This document shows, piece after piece, positions 15,304 to 24,000 of a stretch of DNA of 64,000 nucleotides. The position numbers and the translations under genes were made by a program. The notes beneath the pieces were generated by a model, which worked only from the letters and a program-made list of their open reading frames with translations, did not search any database and was not told where the DNA came from. Source of the stretch: Flavobacterium sangjuense (lineage in GTDB: Bacteria; Bacteroidota; Bacteroidia; Flavobacteriales; Flavobacteriaceae). The stretch lies in the NCBI RefSeq assembly GCF_004797125.1, contig NZ_CP038810.1, forward strand, positions 1 to 64,000. Reading direction: 5' to 3'. Numbering within the stretch: the stretch's first letter is position 1; each line of letters opens with the position of its first letter.

Positions 15304-17196
15304 TTGAGTAAAGCACTAGAAATCCTTCAGCAATACTGGAAACACGATGCCTTCCGCGAGCCGCAGGAGGAAATCATAAATTCGGTATTGGATGGAAAAG
15401 ACACTTTTGCGTTGATGCCAACCGGTGGCGGAAAATCGATTTGCTTTCAAGTGCCTGCTATGATGCAGGAAGGAATTTGCCTTGTCATTTCACCATTGAT
15501 TGCTTTGATGCGTGACCAAGTGGAAAATCTTCAAAAAAAAGGAATCAAAGCTATTGCTTTAACTGGTGGGATTTATCACGATGATATTATTGATTTATTG
15601 GATAATTGCCAATTCGGGAATTATAAATTCTTATATCTTTCACCCGAACGATTGCAGAATGATTGGATTTTAGAACGGATAAAAAACCTGCCTATAAACC
15701 TCATCGCTATTGATGAAGCACACTGTGTATCGCAATGGGGACATGACTTCCGCCCTGCTTATTTAAAGATTGTACAACTAAAAGAATACTTTCCGAAAGT
15801 GTCTTTTTTGGCATTGACCGCTTCGGCAACTTTGAGAGTGAAAGAAGATATTATTACGCAACTAAAACTGGACAATCCACAAGTTTTTTCGAAATCATTT
15901 TACAGAGCGAACATAGCTTACATGGTTTTTGAAACCGAAGATAAGCTTCATCTTTTGCAGCAAATTTTACAAAAGAACCCGCAACCTTCCATCATATATG
16001 TAACCAACAGAAAAAGCTGTCTGGAAACCGTTCATCAATTGGAAAGCCACGGTTTTACAGCGACTTATTATCATGGCGGATTATCTTCCAAAGAGAAAGA
16101 AAAGCATATGAAACTTTGGATGGAAGAAAAAGTACAAGTCATTGTTGCTACCAATGCTTTCGGAATGGGAATTGACAAGGCCAATGTGAAAACGATTATC
16201 CATTTGCATTTGCCACAAAATCTCGAAAACTATTATCAGGAAGCCGGTCGCGCCGGAAGAGATGGCGAAAAAGCATTTGCCATTCTGCTTAATAATCCAT
16301 CAGATGTTTTGCATGCTGAAGCGCAATTTTTAAGTGTACTGCCTGATAAACCTTTTCTGAATTTGGTTTTTTCCAAATTGTGCAGCTTCTTTCAAATTGC
16401 TTATGGCGAAGGTATTGACGAACAATTTAGTTTTAACCTGAATCAGTTTTGTGCTAAATACAATTTTCCAATACTGAAAACCTATAATGCTTTACAGTTT
16501 TTGGACCGACAAGGTGTTATCAATTTGTCACAGGAATTCTCTGAAAAAGTCAGCATTCAGTTTATTATTCCGTCCAAAGAAGTGATTCGGTATATGAGTC
16601 TGAATCCTGCAGATGAAGAAATCATTCTCACTATTCTCCGAACGTATCCCGGAATTTATGATATGCAAACGGCTTTCAATCCGACTTTGATTGCCAAGAA
16701 ATCGAATAGTACTGAAAAAATAGTGCTTTCGCTTTTGCAAAAATTACACGAAAAACAAGTCATCGATTTGATTGCCAAAAATAATGATGCCACGATTACC
16801 TTTAATGAAGTTCGGGAAGATGAGCGCACCATTAACAGAGTATCTAAACATCTGGAAGCGCAAAACAAATTAAAAACCGAACAACTTCAGGCAGTTTTAC
16901 ATTATAGTAAGGAAACTAAAACCTGCAAGCAGAAATTGCTGATGCAGTATTTTGGAGAAACCATAAATGAAGATTGTGGTGTTTGCTCCTATTGCATTTC
17001 CAAAAATAAAAAGAAGCAAAATCCGGAAACGGTTTCTGAAAAAATTATTGCCTTATTGAAAATGCAGGACTTCAACTCAAGAGATATTCAAAAGTTGACC
17101 AAACTTTCGAAAGACGATGTTATCTTTGCGCTTCAAAATCTTTTGGAAAACGATACGATTAGTATCAAATCAAATAATTTATATTCATTAAAGTAA
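15304..17196 (+). CDS. recQ: ATP-dependent DNA helicase RecQ
   Basis: A 630-residue 3'-5' superfamily 2 helicase for recombination and fork repair. Walker A is MPTGGGKS with Lys44, the DEAH box is IDEAHCVSQWGHDFRPAY, and helicase motif VI reads QEAGRAGRDG. The RecQ-C zinc-binding Cys residues are CKQKLLMQYFGE...DCGVCSYC near residue 540-560. A winged-helix segment is present, but I see no HRDC domain at the C-terminus, so it is the short RecQ form. The start codon is TTG at 15304; MSKALEIL is the usual flavobacterial N-terminus. fmt begins 2 nt after its stop. Confidence 0.95.
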   Translation: MSKALEILQQYWKHDAFREPQEEIINSVLDGKDTFALMPTGGGKSICFQVPAMMQEGICLVISPLIALMRDQVENLQKKGIKAIALTGGIYHDDIIDLLDNCQFGNYKFLYLSPERLQNDWILERIKNLPINLIAIDEAHCVSQWGHDFRPAYLKIVQLKEYFPKVSFLALTASATLRVKEDIITQLKLDNPQVFSKSFYRANIAYMVFETEDKLHLLQQILQKNPQPSIIYVTNRKSCLETVHQLESHGFTATYYHGGLSSKEKEKHMKLWMEEKVQVIVATNAFGMGIDKANVKTIIHLHLPQNLENYYQEAGRAGRDGEKAFAILLNNPSDVLHAEAQFLSVLPDKPFLNLVFSKLCSFFQIAYGEGIDEQFSFNLNQFCAKYNFPILKTYNALQFLDRQGVINLSQEFSEKVSIQFIIPSKEVIRYMSLNPADEEIILTILRTYPGIYDMQTAFNPTLIAKKSNSTEKIVLSLLQKLHEKQVIDLIAKNNDATITFNEVREDERTINRVSKHLEAQNKLKTEQLQAVLHYSKETKTCKQKLLMQYFGETINEDCGVCSYCISKNKKKQNPETVSEKIIALLKMQDFNSRDIQKLTKLSKDDVIFALQNLLENDTISIKSNNLYSLK

Positions 17197-17198
17197 AA

Positions 17199-18146
17199 AT
17201 GGAAAAGTTGCGCATTGTTTTTATGGGAACACCAGAGTTTGCTGTTGGCATACTGGATACAATAATCAAAAACAATTACGAAGTTGTTGGCGTCATAACT
17301 GCTGCGGACAAGCCCGCCGGTCGTGGCCAAAAAATTAAATATTCGGCTGTAAAAGAATATGCGTTGGAACACAACTTAAATTTACTGCAACCTACCAATC
17401 TAAAAGACGAGACTTTTTTAAACGAATTAAAATCACTTGATGCGAATCTGCAGGTTGTGGTTGCCTTCAGAATGTTGCCGGAAGTAGTTTGGAGAATGCC
17501 AAAATTGGGAACCTTTAATCTTCATGCATCGTTGCTGCCTAATTATCGCGGTGCTGCACCAATCAATTGGGCGATTATTAATGGAGAAACAAAAACCGGA
17601 GTGACTACTTTCTTTATTGATGACAAGATTGATACCGGCGCTATGATTCTCAATAAAGAAATTGGAATCAGTCCAAATGAAAGTGCTGGAGAGCTTCATG
17701 ACAGGCTGATGCTTTTAGGAAGTGAAGCTGTTGTAGAAACTTTGGCTTTGATTGAAAAAGGAAATGTGCAGACGACAATCCAACAGGATAATCCGGAAAT
17801 AAAAACAGCCTATAAGCTTAATAGAGAGAATTGCAAAATTGACTGGACAAAACCGGCAACTGAAATTCATAATTTAATTCGTGGATTATCGCCTTATCCT
17901 TCCGCTTGGTGCTTATTTAAAGATAATGGTGAAGAATGGAATGTAAAAATCTATGAAGCGAAAATTATCTTGGAAAATCACACCTATAATATAGGTAACA
18001 TTATTGCATCAAAAAAAGAAATCAAAGTTGCGGTGAAAGATGGTTTCATTCAGATTTTGAGTATTCAATATCCCGGAAAGAAAAAAATGCTGGCAAAAGA
18101 GCTATTAAATGGCATTGCATTTTCAGAAAGAGCGCAAGCAGTATAA
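17199..18146 (+). CDS. fmt: Methionyl-tRNA formyltransferase
   Basis: Formylates Met-tRNAi for translation initiation, using 10-formyl-tetrahydrofolate. The 315 residues contain the N-terminal Rossmann-like domain (RIVFMGTPEFAV), the folate/catalytic signature NLHASLLPNYRGAAPINWAIINGE with the Asn-His pair and a later Asp (DDKIDTGAMI), and the C-terminal OB-like domain with NLIRGLSPYPSAW. The length is normal. It sits 2 nt after recQ, so it shares its transcript. Confidence 0.97.
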   Translation: MEKLRIVFMGTPEFAVGILDTIIKNNYEVVGVITAADKPAGRGQKIKYSAVKEYALEHNLNLLQPTNLKDETFLNELKSLDANLQVVVAFRMLPEVVWRMPKLGTFNLHASLLPNYRGAAPINWAIINGETKTGVTTFFIDDKIDTGAMILNKEIGISPNESAGELHDRLMLLGSEAVVETLALIEKGNVQTTIQQDNPEIKTAYKLNRENCKIDWTKPATEIHNLIRGLSPYPSAWCLFKDNGEEWNVKIYEAKIILENHTYNIGNIIASKKEIKVAVKDGFIQILSIQYPGKKKMLAKELLNGIAFSERAQAV

Positions 18147-18193
18147 GGTCTCAAGGCGTTTTTTGAATAAAAAAATCGATGAAAAGCACAGGT

Positions 18194-18225
18194 TTATCAA
18201 CAAATGAACTAAGTTATCAACAAAT
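18194..18225 (+). repeat. Two direct repeats TTATCAACAAAT, 20 bp apart, upstream of the HU gene
   Basis: TTATCAACAAAT occurs at 18194-18205 and again at 18214-18225. The 20-bp spacing is about two helical turns, putting both copies on the same face of the DNA. They lie upstream of the HU promoter (-33 at 18249). Each contains TTATCAACA, one base from the DnaA box TTATCCACA. Confidence 0.55.
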
Positions 18226-18248
18226 ATTTGAAAAAAACCCGAAAACGC

Positions 18249-18278
18249 TTGTGCGGTAAGGAATTCCTATTAAATTTG
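18249..18278 (+). promoter_or_regulatory. Promoter of the HU gene
   Basis: TTG (18249-18251), 19-nt spacer, TAAATTTG (18271-18278): a full match to the Bacteroidetes consensus. The leader to the ATG at 18323 is about 38 nt. Confidence 0.8.
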
Positions 18279-18322
18279 TTATCATTAACAAAATGTTTAA
18301 CCAACAATTAATAACTAACATT

Positions 18323-18595
18323 ATGAACAAATCAGAATTAATCGATGCGATTGCAGCTGACGCTGGAGTAACAAAAGCTGCTGCGAAATTGGCTTTAGAA
18401 TCATTTTTAGGAAATGTAAGCAAAACTTTGAAAAAAGGTGGAAGAGTATCTTTAGTAGGATTCGGATCTTGGTCAGTATCTAAAAGAGCTGCAAGAGATG
18501 GAAGAAATCCTCAAACAGGAAAAACTATCAAAATTGCTGCTAAGAATGTAGTTAAATTCAAAGCAGGAGCAGATTTAGACGGAGCAGTAAACTAA
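18323..18595 (+). CDS. hup: HU family DNA-binding protein
   Basis: A 90-residue histone-like nucleoid protein. It begins MNKSELIDAIAADAGVTKAAA, has the family signature around GFGSWSVSKRAARDGRNPQTG (the DNA-intercalating beta-arm with its Pro), and ends in KFKAGADLDGAVN. The length is exactly typical. I use the ATG at 18323, which starts at the conserved N-terminus; the earlier in-frame ATG at 18293 lies in the leader. It is a single-gene unit with its own promoter and terminator, and codon use suggests high expression. Confidence 0.97.
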   Translation: MNKSELIDAIAADAGVTKAAAKLALESFLGNVSKTLKKGGRVSLVGFGSWSVSKRAARDGRNPQTGKTIKIAAKNVVKFKAGADLDGAVN

Positions 18596-18619
18596 TAATT
18601 TAGTTCTTCTGATATACAA

Positions 18620-18648
18620 AAGCCATTCGCAAAACGAGTGGCTTTTTT
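18620..18648 (+). terminator. Terminator of the HU gene
   Basis: AAGCCATTCG (18620-18629), loop CAAAA, CGAGTGGCTT (18635-18644) with one wobble pair, then T6. Confidence 0.88.
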
Positions 18649-18715
18649 GTTTTTAGCTTTCAAAAATTTGGAAAATCATTTTTTTTTTACCAACTTTATT
18701 AAAAATTAATTCAAA

Positions 18716-19276
18716 ATGATTGCAGAGAAATTAGAAAAAGGACATTTATTAATAGCCGAACCGTCTATTATTGGTGACTTATCTTTTAATAGATCGGTAA
18801 TTTTGTTGGCTGACCATACTTCTGAAGGTTCAGTTGGATTCATTTTGAACAAACCACTCAAATACACTATTAAAGACTTACTTCCTGAAGTTGAATCCAA
18901 TTTCAAAATCTATAATGGTGGTCCGGTTGAGCAGGATAATTTATATTTTATTCACAATGTTCCTGATTTGATTCCGAATAGTATTGAAATTTCTAAAGGA
19001 ATATATTGGGGCGGCGATTTTGATTTCACCAAAGAGTTAATCAATACCGGAGTTATAAAGAAAAAAAATATTCGTTTCTTTTTGGGATACACCGGTTGGG
19101 ATTCGGAACAACTTGAAAATGAGATGCAGGCCAACTCCTGGATATTGATAAAAAATAATTACGAAAACAAAATTCTGGGAAAAGCATCTGTTCATTTTTG
19201 GAAAGAAAAAATCGTAGAGCTAGGCGGTGATTATCTAATTTGGTCTAATGCTCCTGAAAATCCTATATTGAATTAA
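18716..19276 (+). CDS. YqgE/AlgH family protein
   Basis: A 186-residue member of the UPF0301 (YqgE/AlgH) family. Motifs: KGHLLIAEPSIIGDLSFNRSVILL at the N-terminus, GSVGFILNKP, YNGGPV and FFLGYTGWDSEQLENEM. AlgH was linked to alginate regulation in Pseudomonas, but the biochemical role of the family is not settled. The gene lies 121 bp after HU, separated by a terminator. Its TAA shares TTAA (19273-19276) with the convergent aminotransferase gene, and no hairpin lies between them. Confidence 0.94.
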   Translation: MIAEKLEKGHLLIAEPSIIGDLSFNRSVILLADHTSEGSVGFILNKPLKYTIKDLLPEVESNFKIYNGGPVEQDNLYFIHNVPDLIPNSIEISKGIYWGGDFDFTKELINTGVIKKKNIRFFLGYTGWDSEQLENEMQANSWILIKNNYENKILGKASVHFWKEKIVELGGDYLIWSNAPENPILN

Positions 19277-20109
19277 GCTTCTATTGAACTATTCAATTTT
19301 TCCAAAAGCTGATTCGATAATTTAACTTCAAATTCTTTTTTACGGTATTTTGTGATTGGTTGAATTCCGATGATAACATTGGTTATAAGTAATTCGTCCG
19401 CTTTCTGTAAATCAAAAGGAGAAATTGCTGCTTCAACTACTTCAACTGAACCAAGCTGTTTTGCCAGCGCTATAATTTGCTTTCTCATTATTCCATTCAA
19501 ACAGCCTTCAGAAATTGGTGGTGTTATCAATGAGTTTCCCATTAGCATAAACAGGTTACCGTTTGCTGCTTCAATTACATTTTTGGTTTCATTAATAAGT
19601 AAGCAAGAATCGAGTTGATTTTCTTTGGCAAAAATACTTGCTGTTACATGTGTAATCTTATTAGCAGTCTTTAATGTTGAAAGTAATTGTTTTGGGACTA
19701 TAAAGTCTTTATATAAATCAACTTCAAATTGACTTTTAAGAATTTTATAGTTTTTGTTTTCCAGTTTCGTTGCCTGTATCACAAATGAAATTGAATTATC
19801 AGTTGGTAAATAAAAGCCGCCTTCGTTTCTAAAAACAGTAAATCTTACCCGGGCAGAATCATTAATATTGAGTACATCAACCAGCTTCAGGATTTGTTCC
19901 TCAAGATATTCCATAGTGAATGACATTGGAATTTCCATTCTAACAATTCTCATGGAAGCCATTAATCGAAAATAATGATCTTCAAAAAATAATATTTTAT
20001 TGTTTACAATTTTCAAAGTTTCAAAAACGCCATCACCATATAAGAATGACCTATTTGAAACTGTTACTTGTAAATCCGAATCCTGAATTTCACTATTAAA
20101 ATTAATCAT
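19273..20109 (-). CDS. Class IV aminotransferase (aminodeoxychorismate lyase-like)
   Basis: A 278-residue PLP enzyme of fold type IV, the family of branched-chain aminotransferases, D-amino acid aminotransferases and aminodeoxychorismate lyase (PabC). The N-terminus has NRSFLYGDGVFETLKI. The likely PLP Lys is in LLSTLKTANKITHVTAS, and CLLINETKNVIEAANGNLFM and CLNGIMRKQII are conserved family segments. The short length and FLYGDGVFET favour a PabC-like or generic class IV enzyme over BCAT. Substrate remains open. The upstream START-like gene is separated from it by a terminator. Confidence 0.88.
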   Translation of the reverse strand: MINFNSEIQDSDLQVTVSNRSFLYGDGVFETLKIVNNKILFFEDHYFRLMASMRIVRMEIPMSFTMEYLEEQILKLVDVLNINDSARVRFTVFRNEGGFYLPTDNSISFVIQATKLENKNYKILKSQFEVDLYKDFIVPKQLLSTLKTANKITHVTASIFAKENQLDSCLLINETKNVIEAANGNLFMLMGNSLITPPISEGCLNGIMRKQIIALAKQLGSVEVVEAAISPFDLQKADELLITNVIIGIQPITKYRKKEFEVKLSNQLLEKLNSSIEA

Positions 20110-20117
20110 AAAAAAAA

Positions 20118-20135
20118 TCCCGTTTAAAAACGGGA
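20118..20135 (-). terminator. Terminator of the START-like gene
   Basis: TCCCGTTT (20118-20125), 2-nt centre, AAACGGGA (20128-20135). The minus strand continues into seven T. It lies 8 nt before the start of the aminotransferase gene. Confidence 0.85.
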
Positions 20136-20161
20136 CAAATATAACTTTTAAAAAATTGATT

Positions 20162-20554
20162 TTAAATAGAACCTATGACGTGTTTTAAATCGGAAATTTG
20201 ATTTTCCCATAATAATCTTGATTCGGCTAATTCATCTTCTTCTGCAAAATCAACAACCATTAACGAAACGTCTTTGGTGATTTCATCTTCTAATATTCTT
20301 AATTCAAAATAATACTCAGTATCCTTCTTGTCATCATCAACCCATTTAAATTTCACTTTCTCTCCGGTCTTTTTGGAGGCAAGACGCGCATTTTCTTCTA
20401 GATCGTCCCAAGTAAAAGTAAAAAATTCTCCTCTTGAATTAACGTTGTCTGCAAACCATTCCTGCAAACCGGATGGTGTAGAAATGTATTGATATAGTAA
20501 TTGTGGCGAAGAGTTCAATGGAAACTCAAGCTCATAACGTATTTTATTATCCAT
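20162..20554 (-). CDS. START-like domain protein (SRPBCC superfamily)
   Basis: A 130-residue single-domain protein of the SRPBCC/AHSA1 helix-grip type, known in flavobacteria as 'START-like domain-containing protein'. It begins with a strand (RYELEFPLNSSPQLLYQYISTPSGLQEWFADNV), the classic start of AHSA1-like folds, and ends with the long helix RLLWENQISDLKHVIG. The fold makes a hydrophobic pocket; no ligand can be named. It is acidic and cytoplasmic, with its own terminator. Confidence 0.88.
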   Translation of the reverse strand: MDNKIRYELEFPLNSSPQLLYQYISTPSGLQEWFADNVNSRGEFFTFTWDDLEENARLASKKTGEKVKFKWVDDDKKDTEYYFELRILEDEITKDVSLMVVDFAEEDELAESRLLWENQISDLKHVIGSI

Positions 20555-20640
20555 GATTCAAACAAATTTTTTGGAAATATATAGAATATAAAATCAAAAA
20601 AAAAACGTTTTCGTAAAATAAAAAAAATAAGCACTTTAAG

Positions 20641-20671
20641 TTTGTAAGCATTGATATTAATTTTATATTTG
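20641..20671 (+). promoter_or_regulatory. Promoter of tRNA-Met
   Basis: TTTG (20641-20644), 19-nt spacer, TATATTTG (20664-20671): a textbook Bacteroidetes promoter, 27 nt upstream of the mature tRNA. Confidence 0.85.
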
Positions 20672-20698
20672 CACCCGCATTGAGGGACTGCAATAGTA

Positions 20699-20772
20699 GG
20701 CGAGGTAGCTCAGTTGGTTAGAGCGCAGGATTCATAACCCTGAGGTCGAGAGTTCAAATCTCTCTCTCGCTA
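20699..20772 (+). tRNA. trnM: tRNA-Met (anticodon CAT)
   Basis: A 74-nt cloverleaf. Acceptor GGCGAGG (20699-20705) pairs with TCTCGCT (20765-20771), with G-T at both ends. D-stem GCTC/GAGC, anticodon loop TTCATAA, T-arm GAGAG-TTCAAAT-CTCTC, discriminator A at 20772. CCA is not encoded. It lacks the C1-A72 mismatch and the GGG/CCC anticodon stem of initiator tRNA, so it is elongator Met; a lysidine-modified Ile-CAT tRNA is a less likely alternative. Confidence 0.93.
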
Positions 20773-20780
20773 CAAAACGA

Positions 20781-20810
20781 AAAGGTTTGGAAAATTTCCA
20801 AACCTTTTTT
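20781..20810 (+). terminator. Terminator of tRNA-Met
   Basis: AAAGGTTTGGAA (20781-20792) pairs with TTCCAAACCTTT (20796-20807) across a 3-nt loop, then more T. It begins 9 nt after the tRNA. The remaining ~255 bp to the giant gene are AT-rich and hold only that gene's -7 box and leader hairpin. Confidence 0.85.
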
Positions 20811-20990
20811 TATTCTTCATTTTTCACATTTCCCACTCTTTTCTTAACGAACTGATTTACAACTTGTAAAATATATGACTTTTTAAATCGTATAAATTAT
20901 ATTTTGTAAGTTTTATACTTGTTAAAAAGCATAAAATGTGCATTTCGTCGATTTTTTTGTGCTTTTTATCGATTATATTAAAAGAATATC

Positions 20991-21036
20991 TAGTTTTGAA
21001 ATGTCAAATAAACAGAATGAAGATTAAAACTTCATT
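20991..21036 (+). promoter_or_regulatory. -7 box and leader hairpin of the giant surface protein gene
   Basis: TAGTTTTG (20991-20998) matches TAnnTTTG, but no good -33 TTG lies at the right distance. In the presumed leader, AATGAAG (21016-21022) and CTTCATT (21030-21036) form a 7-bp stem with a 7-nt loop. It has no T-run and may protect the mRNA 5' end or affect translation. Confidence 0.5.
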
Positions 21037-21065
21037 TAAATAATAAATCATAATACCCTAAAGTT

Positions 21066-24000
21066 ATGAAAAATTTATTACTTAAAGCAGAAAAGAATTG
21101 TGTCCTACTAATTACCCTACTAGTAAGTAGCTTTGGATACGCTCAAACAACAAGAATATACACATCATCGGGAACCTTTGTGGCTCCTGCTGGAGTAACT
21201 ACCATACAAGTGGAAGCCTATGGCGCCGGTGGTGGTGGTGGTTTTGGTGGAACATCGAATAAAGATGGCGCCGGTGGTGGTGGTGGTGGTGGTTACTCTA
21301 GAAACACTACAGTATCTGTAACTGCTGGAACAATTTATACAATAACTATTGGTGCTCAAGGTACCGGAGCTACAACTAGTGGCACGCCAAACGGAACTTC
21401 AGGTGGTAACACTACTGCTGTTTTTGGAGCCACAACTGTTACCGCTAATGGTGGTATTGGCGGTTTTGGTTATTCGAATGGTGGTGCTGGTGGTTCAGCT
21501 GGAACTGGTTCTACACGTAATGGTGGTGCTGGTGGTAATGGACTAAATGGTAACGGTAGTGGTGGCGGTGGCGGTGCTGGTGGAACAACTAGCAACGGTG
21601 GTAATGGATCTGTGCCAACTGGTGGAACAGCTGGTGGTGGTAATGCCGGTGCTGGTGGTAATGGAACAACAGCTAATGCTGCTGCAGGTTCTAATGCTAC
21701 CAATTATGGTGGTGGTGGTGGTGGTGGTACCAAAAGCTCTGCTGGTGGAAACGGTACTCAAGGATATGCAATTATAACTTACACCTGTCCAACTTATGCA
21801 CTAACAAGTGCTACAACATCTAATAGTCCTTTATGTACAGGTTCATCTGCTTCCGTTACTCTTAATTCTTCATCTTTAGCTTCCGGAACCTATACTGTAA
21901 CATACAATCTTAGTGGTGCAACTACTGCAACGGGAAATACAGCTTCAATGACATTTACTGCAGGTAGCCCTGGAACAGGAACATTTTCAACATCAGTTTT
22001 AAATATTGGATCAACAACCGTAACTATAACTAATTTAGCATCTTCTTATTGTACCAATAGTATTAGCTCTTTTAATACTACGAGTGTGACAGTTAATCCT
22101 CCTCCTACATCAAATGCGGGTACTGCTGTTGTTGCTTGTTCAACAGATACAGCTATTCCTGTAACCGCAGGTTCTAGTGCTACAAATTACACATCAGTAG
22201 CATGGACATCAAGTGGGACTGGTAGTTTTACAAATGCGAATTCTTTAACAACTTGCACATACAATCCAAGTGCGTCTGATATATCTACTGGTATTGTAAC
22301 CTTAACCCTTACAGTTTCAAACCCAGGTTGTGCAGATGCAACCTCAACTAAAACGCTAACATTAAGAGCTGCAGCTATCGCTATTGCCGGAACAAATATA
22401 AACACTTGCTCAACTGTGGGTGCAGTGAACATTACTGATGGTGCTAGTGCTTCAAACTATACATCTGTTGTTTGGACCTCAAACGGAACCGGTACATTTG
22501 TGAATAATAATTCATTAACAACTTGCACCTACGAGCCAAGCGTTGATGATATAACTGCAGGAACCATCACATTAACATTAACTGTTATTGGTAATTCTCC
22601 TTGTAGTAATGTAACGTCTACAAAAACATTAACTGTAAGTAGCCCACCTACAGCTGTGGCTGGAGATGAATTTAGTAGCTGTTCAGCAGCTACAGCTATA
22701 AATATTACTACAGGTTCTACTGCAACTAATCAGACTAGTATAAATTGGACTTCAGATGGTTCTGGTACTTTTACAAATGCCAATTCTTTAACAACATGTA
22801 CTTACACTCCAAGTGCTGCTGACATTTCTTTTGGTGAAGTTATTTTCACACTTACATCTTCAAATCTGGGTTGCACAGATACTACTGCTACAAAAAAGCT
22901 AAAATTTTATGTAACCCCTACTTGTGTTGCTGGTACTCCTGTAGTGACTTGTTCTACTTCGGGATCTGTAAACATAACTACGGGATCCAGCGCAACTAAT
23001 TATACTTCTATTGCATGGACATCAAATGGAACTGGTACTTTTACTGATGCAGATTCTTTAACATCTTGTAATTACACTCCAAGTGCCGCTGATATTACAG
23101 TAGGTAGTGTTACTTTAACATTAACTGCAAGTGGTGATGCTTCTTGTGGTAATATAACTTCTTCAAAAACACTAACTATAAGTAGTCCCCCAACTGCTGA
23201 TGCAGGAGCTGACTTTTACAGCTGTTCAGCAGCTACTCCTATAAATGTTACAATTGGTTCAAGTGCGACTAATCAAACAAGTGTAAATTGGACTTCAGAT
23301 GGTTCTGGTACTTTTGCTAATGCTAATTCTTTAACAACATGTACCTATACACCAAGTGCGGCTGATATTTCTTCTGGCGAAGTCATCATCACACTTACAT
23401 CTTCAAATCTAGGATGTACTAATGCTAATGCTACTAAAAAGTTGACATTTTATACAACTCCTACTTGTTTTGCAGGCACTCTTTTATCAACTTGTTCTAC
23501 AGCAGGATCTGTAAACATAACTACGGGATCTAACGCAACTAACTATACTTCTATTGCATGGACATCAAATGGATCTGGTACTTTTACGGATGCAGATTCT
23601 TTAACATCTTGTACTTATACCCCAAGTGCTGCAGATATTTCTATGGGTAGTATTACTTTAACATTGACTGCAGTTGGTCATCCGTTATGTGGAGATGCTA
23701 TTTCTACAAAAACACTGACTATAAGTAGTCCAATGACAGCCATAGCCGGAGCTAATTTTAACACTTGCTCAACTTCAGGTGCTATTAATATTACATCAGG
23801 TTCTAGTGCAACTAACTATACTTCTATTGTATGGACATCAAATGGAACTGGTACTTTAACAAACTCTAATTCATTAACAACATGTACTTACACACCAAGT
23901 GCTGCTGATATAACAGCAGGTAGTGTAAAAATTACACTCATTGCTTCAAACTCAGGTTGTGCAAATATGACTTCATCTAAAAAAATATTTTTTATTCCTG

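Noticed and set aside
20699..20772. Initiator tRNA-fMet
   Set aside because: Position 1 is G paired with T, not the C-A mismatch of initiators, and the anticodon stem lacks the three G-C pairs.
20773..21065. A further small RNA or gene between tRNA-Met and the giant gene
   Set aside because: Beyond the tRNA terminator, the -7 box and a small leader hairpin, I see only AT-rich sequence with no supported frame.
21470..21761. Antisense open frames rich in Ala, Pro and Thr in the giant gene
   Set aside because: They are mirror images of the glycine-codon runs (GGT repeats) on the other strand and have no start context or homology.
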